Shown: piece by piece, positions 1-8,609 of the stretch
Layout: every line of letters begins with the position of its first letter
Position numbering within the stretch: the stretch's first letter is position 1
Assembly (NCBI RefSeq): GCF_900143255.1
Contig: NZ_FRDI01000011.1
Location: 50,135 to 84,751 of the forward strand
Source: Desulfovibrio litoralis DSM 11393
Lineage (GTDB): Bacteria > Desulfobacterota > Desulfovibrionia > Desulfovibrionales > Desulfovibrionaceae
Direction of reading: 5' to 3'
DNA length: 34,617 nt
Notes under the pieces: generated by a model
Database searches by the model: none
Told to the model about the DNA's origin: nothing
What the model saw: only the letters and a program-made list of their open reading frames with translations
Made by a program: the position numbers and the translations under genes

Positions 1-204
1 GCGAGAGAAGTTAAAGTTAACGCCGAAACTCAATATATGGTCGTTACGGGAATGGCAAGATCAAACGACGTTGCCTCAGACAACTCTATTCTCTCAACTC
101 AAGTCGCTGATCTTAAAATAGAATATTACGGAAAAGGTATCCCCCTTGCTAAACAAAAAACCGGCTGGCTTACTCGTTTAATGGACAATATCTGGCCGTT
201 TTAA
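1..204 (+). CDS. flgH: Flagellar L-ring protein FlgH, 3' end only
   Basis: The last 67 codons of a gene that enters from the left edge, in frame with base 1, ending at the TAA at 202-204. The translation contains VVTGMARSNDVASDNS and LKIEYYGKG followed by a hydrophobic WLTRLMDNIWPF end. This matches the C-terminal region of FlgH, the outer-membrane lipoprotein that forms the L-ring bushing around the flagellar rod. The N-terminal lipobox is outside the window. It sits directly before flgI, the usual flgH-flgI order. The identification rests on a short fragment plus context. Confidence 0.85.
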   Translation, partial: AREVKVNAETQYMVVTGMARSNDVASDNSILSTQVADLKIEYYGKGIPLAKQKTGWLTRLMDNIWPF

Positions 205-287
205 CAATTTTTAATTTTATCAATTGACTATTAGTAATTTTTCATAACTCTAACCTTGATTTTATTCTTATATTTAGGAGAACAAAA

Positions 288-1418
288 ATGTTCCCAGCAT
301 TTTTAAGCTTATTTATCCAACGTTATTTTAAACTTCTCATCCTTTTTTGCTGTGTTTTAACTTTAAGCACGCCTGATCTTGCTCACGCAGTAAGAATAAA
401 AGACCTCGCTTCTTTTAGTGGAGTACGAGACAACCAACTTGTTGGCTATGGTCTTATTGTAGGTCTTGGAGGAACAGGCGACAAAAAAGATTCGAATTTT
501 ACCATGCGTTCTATGGTTAGTATGCTTGAAAAAATGGGCGTTAACGTTGACCCGAGGCTAATGAAACCAAAAAACGTTGCTGCTGTTATGGTAACAGCTC
601 GCATGCCTGTTTCTGCCAAACCCGGTTCCACTATAGACGTTACTGTCTCATCAATAGGTGATGCCACAAGTCTTTTAGGCGGAGTTTTATTACAAACCCC
701 TCTAAAAGGGGTAGACGGAAAAGTTTACGGACTAGCACAAGGCTCTTTGGCACTAGGTGGTATTTCCGTTGAAGGCGTTGCGGGAACAGCTCAAAAAAAT
801 ATTACAACCGTCGGGCGTATTCCCGGGGGAGCAATAATTGAAAAATCCATTCCTTTTGAATTTAACCAACAAGACCATATCGTACTCGCCATGCACGCCG
901 CTGATTTCAGCACAACAAACCAAATTGCCGAAAGAATTAACGAGGCTCTCGGCGGCATTTTTGCAGCTCCCAAAGATGCTTCTACTATAAATTTACAGAT
1001 TCCTACTGACTTTAGAGGCAATTTAGTTCCACTCATGGCATCACTTGAAAATATTGAAATTACTCCCGATCTTCCGGCAAAAATCATTGTTGATGAAAAA
1101 ACGGGAACTATCGTACTCGGACGTGATGTGCGTGTTTCTAAAGTGGCGGTTGCACACGGAAACCTACAGCTAATAGTAAAAGAAGGGCAACAAGTTTCTC
1201 AACCTGCTCCGTTTAGCCAAGGACAAACCGTTGTTACACCACAAACAGACATCATGCTTAACGAAGAAAAACGTCGCCTTATCTTAATGGAAGGTGCAAC
1301 TTTACAGGAATTGGTCGACGGTTTAAACGCTGTTGGCGCAACCCCAAGAGACTTAATATCCATCTTAAGGGCATTAAAAGCTTCCGGCTCTTTACATGCC
1401 GATTTGGAGGTAATCTAA
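288..1418 (+). CDS. flgI: Flagellar P-ring protein FlgI
   Basis: 376 residues, the normal FlgI length. FlgI is exported to the periplasm and polymerises into the P-ring that surrounds the distal rod in the peptidoglycan layer. A hydrophobic signal peptide spans about residues 8-34 and ends near AHA. The mature start, [26 protein letters not shown], is the family hallmark, and [11 protein letters not shown] and the C-terminal [20 protein letters not shown] also fit. AGGAG at 276-280 lies 7 bases before the ATG. The stop codon directly abuts the flgJ ATG, which implies translational coupling. No broken motif is seen. Confidence 0.97.
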   Translation: MFPAFLSLFIQRYFKLLILFCCVLTLSTPDLAHAVRIKDLASFSGVRDNQLVGYGLIVGLGGTGDKKDSNFTMRSMVSMLEKMGVNVDPRLMKPKNVAAVMVTARMPVSAKPGSTIDVTVSSIGDATSLLGGVLLQTPLKGVDGKVYGLAQGSLALGGISVEGVAGTAQKNITTVGRIPGGAIIEKSIPFEFNQQDHIVLAMHAADFSTTNQIAERINEALGGIFAAPKDASTINLQIPTDFRGNLVPLMASLENIEITPDLPAKIIVDEKTGTIVLGRDVRVSKVAVAHGNLQLIVKEGQQVSQPAPFSQGQTVVTPQTDIMLNEEKRRLILMEGATLQELVDGLNAVGATPRDLISILRALKASGSLHADLEVI

Positions 1419-3245
1419 ATGAGTAACCCAATGGATAGTGCTATGGCACAACACGCCGTATCAGACCAAAATATGGTCGAAAAAAAGATACAACTTGATG
1501 CCCTGCGAAGCAATTTAGTTCCCGAACAAAGCAAAGAAAAGAAATTACGTGAAGCTTGTGAGGGTTTTGAATCCATCTTTATTCAAAAAATGTGGGAACA
1601 AATGCGTAAAACCGTTCCCAAAGAAGGTTATCTCCACAGTAAAGATGAAGAAATTTATCAATCTATGTTCGATCAGGAATTCGCAAAAAAAATGTCGAGT
1701 GCGGGTGGAATAGGTCTTGGCGATATGCTTTATGAGCAACTTAGTCAACAGCTCGGAGACAGCGCCAGAACAAAAACCCCAAACAAAAGATATGAGCCTT
1801 TACCTATAGAGCCAACTCGTTTGGAAGTTTTGCAAACTCCTCCAATCAATTATCAGGCTTATTATAATCAAGGACAAGATTCGTTAAATCTTCTTAATAA
1901 CGTGAGTGCCGCCAATAGTGCGTTATATTCCGCATTAGACGAACAACTTGAAGCAATTCCCAAAGAAGAATCAGAAGACGAAAAACTTATAAACAACGCC
2001 CTTTCTGATTTGGAGATTTTCTCAAAAACTCAAGCCGCAATGAATAATGCGAATATACAAACCGCACAAGTAGCACAAGTAGCACAACCTTTACAACAAC
2101 CTGTAGCTAATTTAGGCGAAAATGTTCCAAAACAACCTTCTGCCATTGGTAGAGTTACTTCACCAAGAAACAGTTTGGCTCAATCTCGCCAAAGTATCAG
2201 CCCGATAGACCGAGTACATGCTCAAGCCTCAAGTGCTGATGCAAAAGCGGAACTTGAGACTTTAAAGCAAGCTCAAAATACTGCCGCTCGCACGGCTCGT
2301 AAAGTTCAAAAACAACAGAATTCTGCACAAAACGGCATGAACGCACCTTATAACCAAATACAAAATCAACAGCCCATCAATATGCAGGCCGTTCAAGCAA
2401 TGGCGATTGACCCTAATGCAAGCATTGCCAATATGGATTCTACTTTTAACCCTGAAATCGACGGAATAACCGCCTCAACAGGTACTCAAATTATTCCGCC
2501 TGAAGTAAGAGCAAAAATAGAAGAACGCCAGAAAGCATCGCAAGCACAGCTCAGTTCCCTTGGAAAACAAAATAATATTCAGGCAAACGGAGCAAATAAC
2601 GTTCCTCTTTCCGCTATGACCCCAGAACAAGCTCAAGTCGCTCAAAGCGAAGTTCCGGCAGGTTCTAAAATCATAGTAGAACCGCCTCAAGCCGTACAAG
2701 GTGCAAGGATTCAAGAGCGTTCTCTCGGATCAAACTCCGCACCGGCCGTCTTTGGTCGCACAACTTTACAACCGCAACCAAATCTCAGCCAAAGCCAACA
2801 AGTTCCCGTAAGCGAAAATACCCAAACCAAGGGGCAACTACCGCTTAAAGACGCCAAACTAAGTTCAAACTTTGGTTGGCAGGAAAATATAAAGGGTGAA
2901 AAGATTTGGAATACGGGAGTAACCCTTGCCGCTAATGAAGCCAAAGAGGTTTCTGCTTTTATGGACGGCGAGTTAGCTTTCGCAGGGAAACACGATGAAT
3001 ACGGCGATCTTATAGTTGTAGACCATAAAAACGGTTTAAAAAGTTATTACGGAAACGCAAAACTAAACCAAAATACAAACGGATCTCAACCACAAGTCGG
3101 AGACCAAATTTTATCTGGCACTAATTTTGCTAAACTTTCAACAGACGAACAAAATCAACCAAACAGTTTATATTTTGAAGTCAGAAAGGGTGAACTCGCT
3201 TTAAATCCCTTAAACTTCTTAACAAATACTGAATTTAATGTTTAA
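1419..3245 (+). CDS. flgJ: FlgJ rod-binding protein fused to a degenerate M23 (LytM-like) domain
   Basis: 608 residues in three parts. Residues about 41-112 (REACEGFESIFIQKMWEQMR to GLGDMLYEQL) are the FlgJ N-terminal rod-cap domain. Residues about 113-470 form a Q/A/N/P-rich low-complexity linker. Residues about 474-602 have the M23 endopeptidase fold pattern (LSSNFGWQ, MDGELAFAG, YGDLIVVDHKNG, LYFEVRKG, NPLNFL). The M23 metal ligands are missing: the usual HxGxD stretch reads WNTGVTLAA (497-505) and the usual HLHFEVR reads SLYFEVR (583-589). The domain is therefore probably a wall-binding or activator module and not a hydrolase. The usual gammaproteobacterial FlgJ has a glucosaminidase domain here instead. 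GGAGG at 1406-1410 precedes the ATG, overlapping the end of flgI. The FlgJ part is certain; loss of activity is inferred. Confidence 0.9.
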   Translation: MSNPMDSAMAQHAVSDQNMVEKKIQLDALRSNLVPEQSKEKKLREACEGFESIFIQKMWEQMRKTVPKEGYLHSKDEEIYQSMFDQEFAKKMSSAGGIGLGDMLYEQLSQQLGDSARTKTPNKRYEPLPIEPTRLEVLQTPPINYQAYYNQGQDSLNLLNNVSAANSALYSALDEQLEAIPKEESEDEKLINNALSDLEIFSKTQAAMNNANIQTAQVAQVAQPLQQPVANLGENVPKQPSAIGRVTSPRNSLAQSRQSISPIDRVHAQASSADAKAELETLKQAQNTAARTARKVQKQQNSAQNGMNAPYNQIQNQQPINMQAVQAMAIDPNASIANMDSTFNPEIDGITASTGTQIIPPEVRAKIEERQKASQAQLSSLGKQNNIQANGANNVPLSAMTPEQAQVAQSEVPAGSKIIVEPPQAVQGARIQERSLGSNSAPAVFGRTTLQPQPNLSQSQQVPVSENTQTKGQLPLKDAKLSSNFGWQENIKGEKIWNTGVTLAANEAKEVSAFMDGELAFAGKHDEYGDLIVVDHKNGLKSYYGNAKLNQNTNGSQPQVGDQILSGTNFAKLSTDEQNQPNSLYFEVRKGELALNPLNFLTNTEFNV

Positions 3246-3327
3246 AAAAACGACTTTGCCGAGTAAAAAATAAAAAAATACTCAGTCTAATTCAGATAAA
3301 TTATACGCATAAACAAGGGAAAAAGTT

Positions 3328-3792
3328 ATGAATAAGCAGATATACGGCATTCTTTTCCGCCAATATAAGGCACTTGAGCTTCTTTATGAACTTATGCAGG
3401 AAGAATTTACCCTTTTACAAGAAAGACGTAGTTCTGAAGTCAGTAATCTTGAATTTTCAATACACGAATTATTACGCCAGATAGCCGGCGAAAGACTTGA
3501 TCTTCGCAATCTTCTTGGTGATATAACTTTACTTGATTATGCTAACTTACTACCTGAGGAAGAAGCGGAAGAGTTACGCTCCCTGTTTCATAAAATAGAT
3601 AAACTTGAACAAACAACAGCAAGACAAGCAACTTTTAATACGGAAATATCTCTCGCTCTGCTTGATCAAAGCCAGTCAATGTTATCTTTTTTACATGACA
3701 GCTTTATTCCGAAAAACAATACTATCTACGGCGACAAAGGACTGGTTAAAGAACAACGTCCGGAAGCTGTTCTCTTTAGAGGGAGGTTATAA
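3328..3792 (+). CDS. flgN: FlgN-like flagellar export chaperone
   Basis: A 154-residue, mostly alpha-helical, acidic cytoplasmic protein. Its N-terminal stretch (QYKALELLYELMQEEFTLLQ) and heptad-like helices fit FlgN, the chaperone that keeps FlgK and FlgL soluble and delivers them to the flagellar export gate. Sequence similarity in this family is low, so much of the call comes from position immediately before flgK and flgL. AAGGGAAAAAG precedes the ATG. The stop overlaps the flgK start (TAATG at 3790-3794), so the two are translationally coupled. Confidence 0.72.
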   Translation: MNKQIYGILFRQYKALELLYELMQEEFTLLQERRSSEVSNLEFSIHELLRQIAGERLDLRNLLGDITLLDYANLLPEEEAEELRSLFHKIDKLEQTTARQATFNTEISLALLDQSQSMLSFLHDSFIPKNNTIYGDKGLVKEQRPEAVLFRGRL

Positions 3793-5984
3793 TGGCTATT
3801 GGTTTAAACAGTCTTTTAAATATTGGTAACGGAGCCCTCTTTGCCAGTCAAGCCGCAATTAACGTAACCGGCAACAATATCGCCAACGTTGATAACCAAG
3901 CTTATTCACGTCAAGCAGTTAGACTTGAAGCAAATCATTCTATCGATTTTTACCCCGGTCAAATAGGACAAGGGGTAACCGCCGCCGAAGTTTATCGCTA
4001 TTTCGACAGATTTATCGAAAAATCATATTTAGATAAATATAGCTCTCAAAACCGCTATGAAACTCAAAACGGTATTCTTCGTAGTATAGAAAATATTTTC
4101 AACGAAACAAACTCTCCGGGAATTTCTTCTTTGTTTGATAAGTTTTTAAAAGACTGGCAACAAATTGCTCAAAGACCCGACGATATGGCAACACGCTCTG
4201 CCTTGCTTGCCAATACTAGCAACTTTACCAAGGTAATCAGAGATACTGACCTCTCTATGGTCAAAGTTCAAAGAGAAATAGATAAATTAGTAGAAGCAAA
4301 CGTTGAAGAAGCCAACAAGCTGATTCAACAAATAGCAGACCTAAATAAACAAATTCAAATACACAACGATCCGGGAAAAAATAACGCCAACTCCTTAATG
4401 GACGCAAGAGACGAAGCCACCAGAAAACTCTCTTCTATCATTGATATAGACGTTATAGACAGAGGGGGAGGCAACTATTCCATCACCACTCGTGCCGGAA
4501 AAACTCTTGTGAATGATAGCGACCATTTTGGCTTAGTCTTTAAGCCAAGCAATTCTCAAGCCGACCTTATGCCTAACTCTGCTTTTACGGGAAATGTAAC
4601 GGCTGTTGGCGATGATTATAACGAATATACCCTTGAAATAACTCAAGCGATCGACAACAGTACTGTTCCACCAACTCCCGCACAGTTTAGAGTTTCATTG
4701 GACGGCGGACGTACTTGGTTGCGTAACGATGACGGATCTGTTCAGCTTTTTGATGTTACCGATAAAGACAGCCCTGTCAGGGTACATAATATCGAAGTTT
4801 CTTTTTCTGAAAACTTTGAGGCCCTGCAAGCAGGCGATAAATTTACCGTTATGCCGAAATCAGGCGTTTATTATGATCACCCGACCAAAGGGCTTGAGAA
4901 TATTACACCAATGATTATGCCTGATGGAAGCGACCGTGAAGGACGTATGACGGGCGGAGCTATAGCCGGTTTATTAATCACTCGTGATTACGAAATAGGC
5001 AAGATAAGAGATAAACTTCAAGCCTTTGCTCAAAGTTTAACTTGGGAAGTAAACCGCCTTCACAGCCAAGGTACAGGTACCGAAAAACTCAGTTATCTTT
5101 TGGGAACTTATCAAGTACGCGATTCTAATATCCCTCTCGGTTCAGACGCATCAACCTTAGCTTGGCGTGATCGTTTAAACCAACTTGCAAACGTGCAGTA
5201 TAATGCGACAACGGGACAAGTTGAAAGCGTTAAACCCGGAAACGTAACATTTTTTATTTACGATAAAACAACCGGCGACCCGATTATGTCGAAAGCTCTT
5301 GATTTTAGCCATAAATTAAGTGCGTTTGGTAACGGTTTTGACCCAACAATACATTCTTTGGACGATGTTGCTACAGCAATTAATAACAGCTTTCTAGACC
5401 CAAATACAAACCAGCCTTTATTGAATGCCGCCGTCGTTGACGGAAGATTACAAATAAATCCTACAGATCCAAACCAAACAACTTTTGGAATGGTTGATGA
5501 TACTAGCGGAATTTTAGCAGCCCTTGGCGTAAACACCTTTTTCAGTGGCGGCGAAAACCCTCAAAGTCTTGCAATTAGAGATGAGATCGGGGTTAATCTT
5601 AACCTGATTAACGCAGCCCGCATTAACGGCGGAGCAGAAGCCAACGGTGGAGACAACATAACCGCCAAGGCTATTGGTGATCTTGCCAGTACAAAGGTTT
5701 CTATTAGAGCATCTTTTGAACGCCCGATGAGTCAAACTCTTGGTACTTATTACAACGGAATAGTAGCTCAAGTGGGTGCAAACACCTCCGCAGCGTCGTT
5801 TAACGCACAAATGAACCGTACAATGGCAAGCGATTTAGATTCACGCCAAGAAGAAATACGTGGCGTTAACTTAGATGAAGAAATGGCAAACTTGATTAAA
5901 TATCAATCATCATACAAAGCGGCTGCCAAGTTGATCACAACCGCAGACCAAATGTTACAAACTGTTTTGTCTCTAAAAAATTAA
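3792..5984 (+). CDS. flgK: Flagellar hook-associated protein 1, FlgK
   Basis: 730 residues, against about 550 in enteric bacteria. FlgK is the first junction protein between hook and filament. The N-terminal D0/D1 part is canonical (ALFASQAAINVTGNNIANVDNQAYSRQ). The C-terminal D0 helix is also canonical (GVNLDEEMANLIKYQSSYKAAAKLITTADQML). The extra length lies in the central surface-exposed domains at about residues 230-600. That region carries an Asp-box-like motif, SLDGGRTW, at 302-309. The GGGAGG at 3780-3785 sets the ATG, which overlaps the flgN stop by one base. The domain insertion is seen directly; any ligand-binding role is only a guess. Confidence 0.96.
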   Translation: MAIGLNSLLNIGNGALFASQAAINVTGNNIANVDNQAYSRQAVRLEANHSIDFYPGQIGQGVTAAEVYRYFDRFIEKSYLDKYSSQNRYETQNGILRSIENIFNETNSPGISSLFDKFLKDWQQIAQRPDDMATRSALLANTSNFTKVIRDTDLSMVKVQREIDKLVEANVEEANKLIQQIADLNKQIQIHNDPGKNNANSLMDARDEATRKLSSIIDIDVIDRGGGNYSITTRAGKTLVNDSDHFGLVFKPSNSQADLMPNSAFTGNVTAVGDDYNEYTLEITQAIDNSTVPPTPAQFRVSLDGGRTWLRNDDGSVQLFDVTDKDSPVRVHNIEVSFSENFEALQAGDKFTVMPKSGVYYDHPTKGLENITPMIMPDGSDREGRMTGGAIAGLLITRDYEIGKIRDKLQAFAQSLTWEVNRLHSQGTGTEKLSYLLGTYQVRDSNIPLGSDASTLAWRDRLNQLANVQYNATTGQVESVKPGNVTFFIYDKTTGDPIMSKALDFSHKLSAFGNGFDPTIHSLDDVATAINNSFLDPNTNQPLLNAAVVDGRLQINPTDPNQTTFGMVDDTSGILAALGVNTFFSGGENPQSLAIRDEIGVNLNLINAARINGGAEANGGDNITAKAIGDLASTKVSIRASFERPMSQTLGTYYNGIVAQVGANTSAASFNAQMNRTMASDLDSRQEEIRGVNLDEEMANLIKYQSSYKAAAKLITTADQMLQTVLSLKN

Positions 5985-5996
5985 GAGAGGTCTATA

Positions 5997-7637
5997 ATGG
6001 GCTTAAGAGTTTCACAACGTCAAATATTTCAAAGCACTATCGGCAATATGAATAATACCCTCTCAGGGCTGATGGAATCAAACCTTCAGGCTTCAAGCCA
6101 AAAAAAGGTTAACCGTCCATCTGATGACCCCGTCGGTATGGCACGTATTTTATCATATCGCTCTGAAATCACAGCGTTATCATTTAACCAAACAAATATC
6201 AAAGAAGCGGCGGGTTGGCTAAAAATGGCTGATTCTGCTTTATCTGACGCAAGCTCAGGGGTAAGCGGAATTATTACAACGCTCAAAGCCCTCGCCAATC
6301 AATCATCTACCAGCACTGTATCAGCTGAAAACCGTAAACAAATTGCCGTTCAAGTACGTGAATTAATGGGAACATTAATCAACTTAGCAAACTCTGAATA
6401 TGGCGGACGCAAAATATTTGCAGGACATAAAACAGATCAACCGGCCTACTCTCTCGGCTTAAACGTTAGCACAAAAGATTCAAATTTAGACGATACTTTA
6501 TATAATGTTGTTTCCGGTGCAACTCACCTTACAACAATAGTTCAATTTACTTCTGATGGCCCACTAAATACCGGTTCAACATTCCGTTATTCTATAGACG
6601 GCGGTAAAAATTGGAGTATTGACGGAACAGTAAGCGGAACCGGCACAAGTAGCGACCCTTTTGCTTTAACTTTGCCTGCGGCCGGTGGAAAAGTAGAGAT
6701 GCGTTCCGCATCAGGGACTGTTCCTTACGCCCCAACCGTTACTTCCGTAGATATAACCAATGATAAAGACAGTAATAACGGAACTTGGATGTATATTCGT
6801 CCAACAGCTGTTTATCACGGTGATACCAACGATCTTCCACCTGTTGTACGTTCTTATCCAAGTGCGGGAGTTTCTACTGCCAAGGCGAGCGGATTTTTTG
6901 AACGTGATATAGCCGTTAGAATTCAAGAAATAAGCGGCGGAACAGTAACTTATTCTTACAGTATGAACGACGGTAAAGATTGGATTAAAGCCTCTGCTCC
7001 GATTAACGCCACGGGCGAAACTCGCCTGCCTGTTCCCGGTGGATTTTTAGACTTTCCCGCCGGTCAACCTGTTGTAACTACCGACATCAACGCACAATAT
7101 ATGATTCACCCCGAAAGAGCCGACATCTTTTTTGAAGTCGGTCCTGATGAATCAATAAGAGTCAACAACATTGGTAAAGATATTTTTGGCGGTATTTATA
7201 GCCCAAGTAGAAGGCCTGAGGACTTTGACCCGACCTTTCCAATTCCGGCAATCAAAGATAAATTACCAGCAGGCACAGATAAATATCCTGCCGGAGAAGG
7301 CGAAGAAAATAACCTTTTTGAAGTTGTTGGGCGTTTTATTGCCGCTCTTGAAACCAACTCTCAAGAGGGTTGTCAAACCGCACTCGAAGCTTTAAACACT
7401 TCTCATAACCAAATTCTGACTGCCGCCGCTAACGTTGGTGGAAGATCAGAACGCCTATCAACTATTGATTACATCACTTCATTTAGAGTAGATGCTAGCA
7501 AAGAAGGACTAAGCACCATTGAAGATGCTGATTTAAGCGAACTAATGACTCGCTTGGCTCAACAACAACTCGCTTATAACGCAGTTTTAAAGTCATCTTC
7601 CATGGTTATGCAAATGAGCTTATTAAACTTTGTTTAA
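5997..7637 (+). CDS. flgL: Flagellar hook-associated protein 3, FlgL
   Basis: 546 residues, long for FlgL (about 320 in enteric bacteria). FlgL forms the last junction ring, on which flagellin polymerises. The N-terminal flagellin-like helix region (MGLRVSQRQIFQSTIGNMN, KVNRPSDDPVGMARILSYRSE) and the C-terminal helix (LSELMTRLAQQQLAYNAVLKSSSMVMQMSLLNFV) are typical. The additional mass is a central domain of about 200 residues. It contains SIDGGKNW (199-206) and SMNDGKDW (322-329), both resembling the Asp-box motif also present in FlgK. AGAGAGG at 5984-5990 precedes the ATG, 12 bases after flgK. It is the last recognisable flagellar gene in this run. Confidence 0.95.
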   Translation: MGLRVSQRQIFQSTIGNMNNTLSGLMESNLQASSQKKVNRPSDDPVGMARILSYRSEITALSFNQTNIKEAAGWLKMADSALSDASSGVSGIITTLKALANQSSTSTVSAENRKQIAVQVRELMGTLINLANSEYGGRKIFAGHKTDQPAYSLGLNVSTKDSNLDDTLYNVVSGATHLTTIVQFTSDGPLNTGSTFRYSIDGGKNWSIDGTVSGTGTSSDPFALTLPAAGGKVEMRSASGTVPYAPTVTSVDITNDKDSNNGTWMYIRPTAVYHGDTNDLPPVVRSYPSAGVSTAKASGFFERDIAVRIQEISGGTVTYSYSMNDGKDWIKASAPINATGETRLPVPGGFLDFPAGQPVVTTDINAQYMIHPERADIFFEVGPDESIRVNNIGKDIFGGIYSPSRRPEDFDPTFPIPAIKDKLPAGTDKYPAGEGEENNLFEVVGRFIAALETNSQEGCQTALEALNTSHNQILTAAANVGGRSERLSTIDYITSFRVDASKEGLSTIEDADLSELMTRLAQQQLAYNAVLKSSSMVMQMSLLNFV

Positions 7638-7681
7638 ACCAATAGTTATATAATTATACATTACAAAAAAAGAAAAAAATA

Positions 7682-8527
7682 ATGTCTATCACAAGCAAAA
7701 CAGTTTTATATTCTCGTTTTATGAATATTGCTGTTTTGCTTGTTTGTTTTTTTATGACGGTCAATCAAGCATATTCAGACGACAATTCCAATCTATTACA
7801 AAAAATAGATGGCAGTTGGCGAGCAGATATGAAAGCAACTTATGAGTATAATCGAAAAAACAATATGGTTGAGTCTGTCCCCATAGGCTGTATGGTCTTT
7901 ACGATAGATGCAAGAAAAAATACTTATACTTTTCACTATGAATGCCCTGATGAGGACGAAGACCCCAGATTAACAACGATTACCCCTATAGCAAACCCTA
8001 AGCTTATAAATAACAACATAGTCATACAAGTTGATATCAGTACATTCACTTTTTTTCCCGAAAAGGAAGGCAAACGCACAGTTCTTATTGACTGGGGAAC
8101 AACACCACCCACAAAAGATTTTATTGTCTTCGAAAAATATGACAGAAACGCCACCATGCCGGAAGTTTTAGCCCTACAGGGCGATTGGGTTTTTGACATT
8201 GATAAAACAATGGAACAATACAAAACATCGTCAGGCGGAGAATGGAAAGATGTTAGAAAAGGCATGACGGCAAGTACAAAAGAATTAAGTGTAAATATAA
8301 AAGTTATTGGTGGAAACAAAGTAGCCATAACTTTTTACAATAATAAAGTTATACGTCAAGGTCAGAATGATAAAGAAATTAGTTTAAGACAAGTCAATGA
8401 TAAAGGTGTTCTGTCAATAAAAGGGCGATACTCATATGATACTCCAGTCATGGCAATATTTAACGGTTTTTTATATTATAATGACGGATATAATCAAGGC
8501 GACTGGGTTTTTCGCAGAAAAAAATAA
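7682..8527 (+). CDS. Secreted protein with two lipocalin-like beta domains, unknown function
   Basis: 281 residues with an N-terminal signal peptide: a hydrophobic core at about 15-28, cleavage plausible after NQAYS near residue 32. There appear to be two related halves. IDGSWRADMKATYEY (42-56) and LQGDWVFDIDKTMEQY (165-180) both have the G-x-W opening strand seen in lipocalin-like beta-barrels. Each is followed by about 100 residues of alternating beta-type sequence. I do not recognise a named family. A second in-frame ATG at 7721 would give a tighter signal peptide, but neither start has a strong ribosome binding site. The gene follows flgL by 44 bases without a visible terminator between them, so it may be co-transcribed with the flagellar genes. 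A flagellar role is not supported by sequence. Confidence 0.7.
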   Translation: MSITSKTVLYSRFMNIAVLLVCFFMTVNQAYSDDNSNLLQKIDGSWRADMKATYEYNRKNNMVESVPIGCMVFTIDARKNTYTFHYECPDEDEDPRLTTITPIANPKLINNNIVIQVDISTFTFFPEKEGKRTVLIDWGTTPPTKDFIVFEKYDRNATMPEVLALQGDWVFDIDKTMEQYKTSSGGEWKDVRKGMTASTKELSVNIKVIGGNKVAITFYNNKVIRQGQNDKEISLRQVNDKGVLSIKGRYSYDTPVMAIFNGFLYYNDGYNQGDWVFRRKK

Positions 8528-8545
8528 CCTTATGTTAATAATACA

Positions 8546-8579
8546 AAAAGACCACGAAACAAACTCTCGTGGTCTTTTT
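8546..8579. terminator. Bidirectional intrinsic terminator
   Basis: A perfect 12-bp stem: AAAAGACCACGA (8546-8557) pairs with TCGTGGTCTTTT (8567-8578) across a 9-base loop. It is flanked by a T run on the plus strand and by A residues that become a T run on the minus strand. It lies between the ends of convergent genes and can serve both. Confidence 0.9.
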
Positions 8580-8609
8580 CTTTTTGTTTACATAACTATA
8601 TAAAAATAA

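Noticed and set aside
223-252. TTGACT before flgI as a -35 element
   Set aside because: No acceptable -10 hexamer at 15-19 bases; flgI is probably transcribed with flgH.
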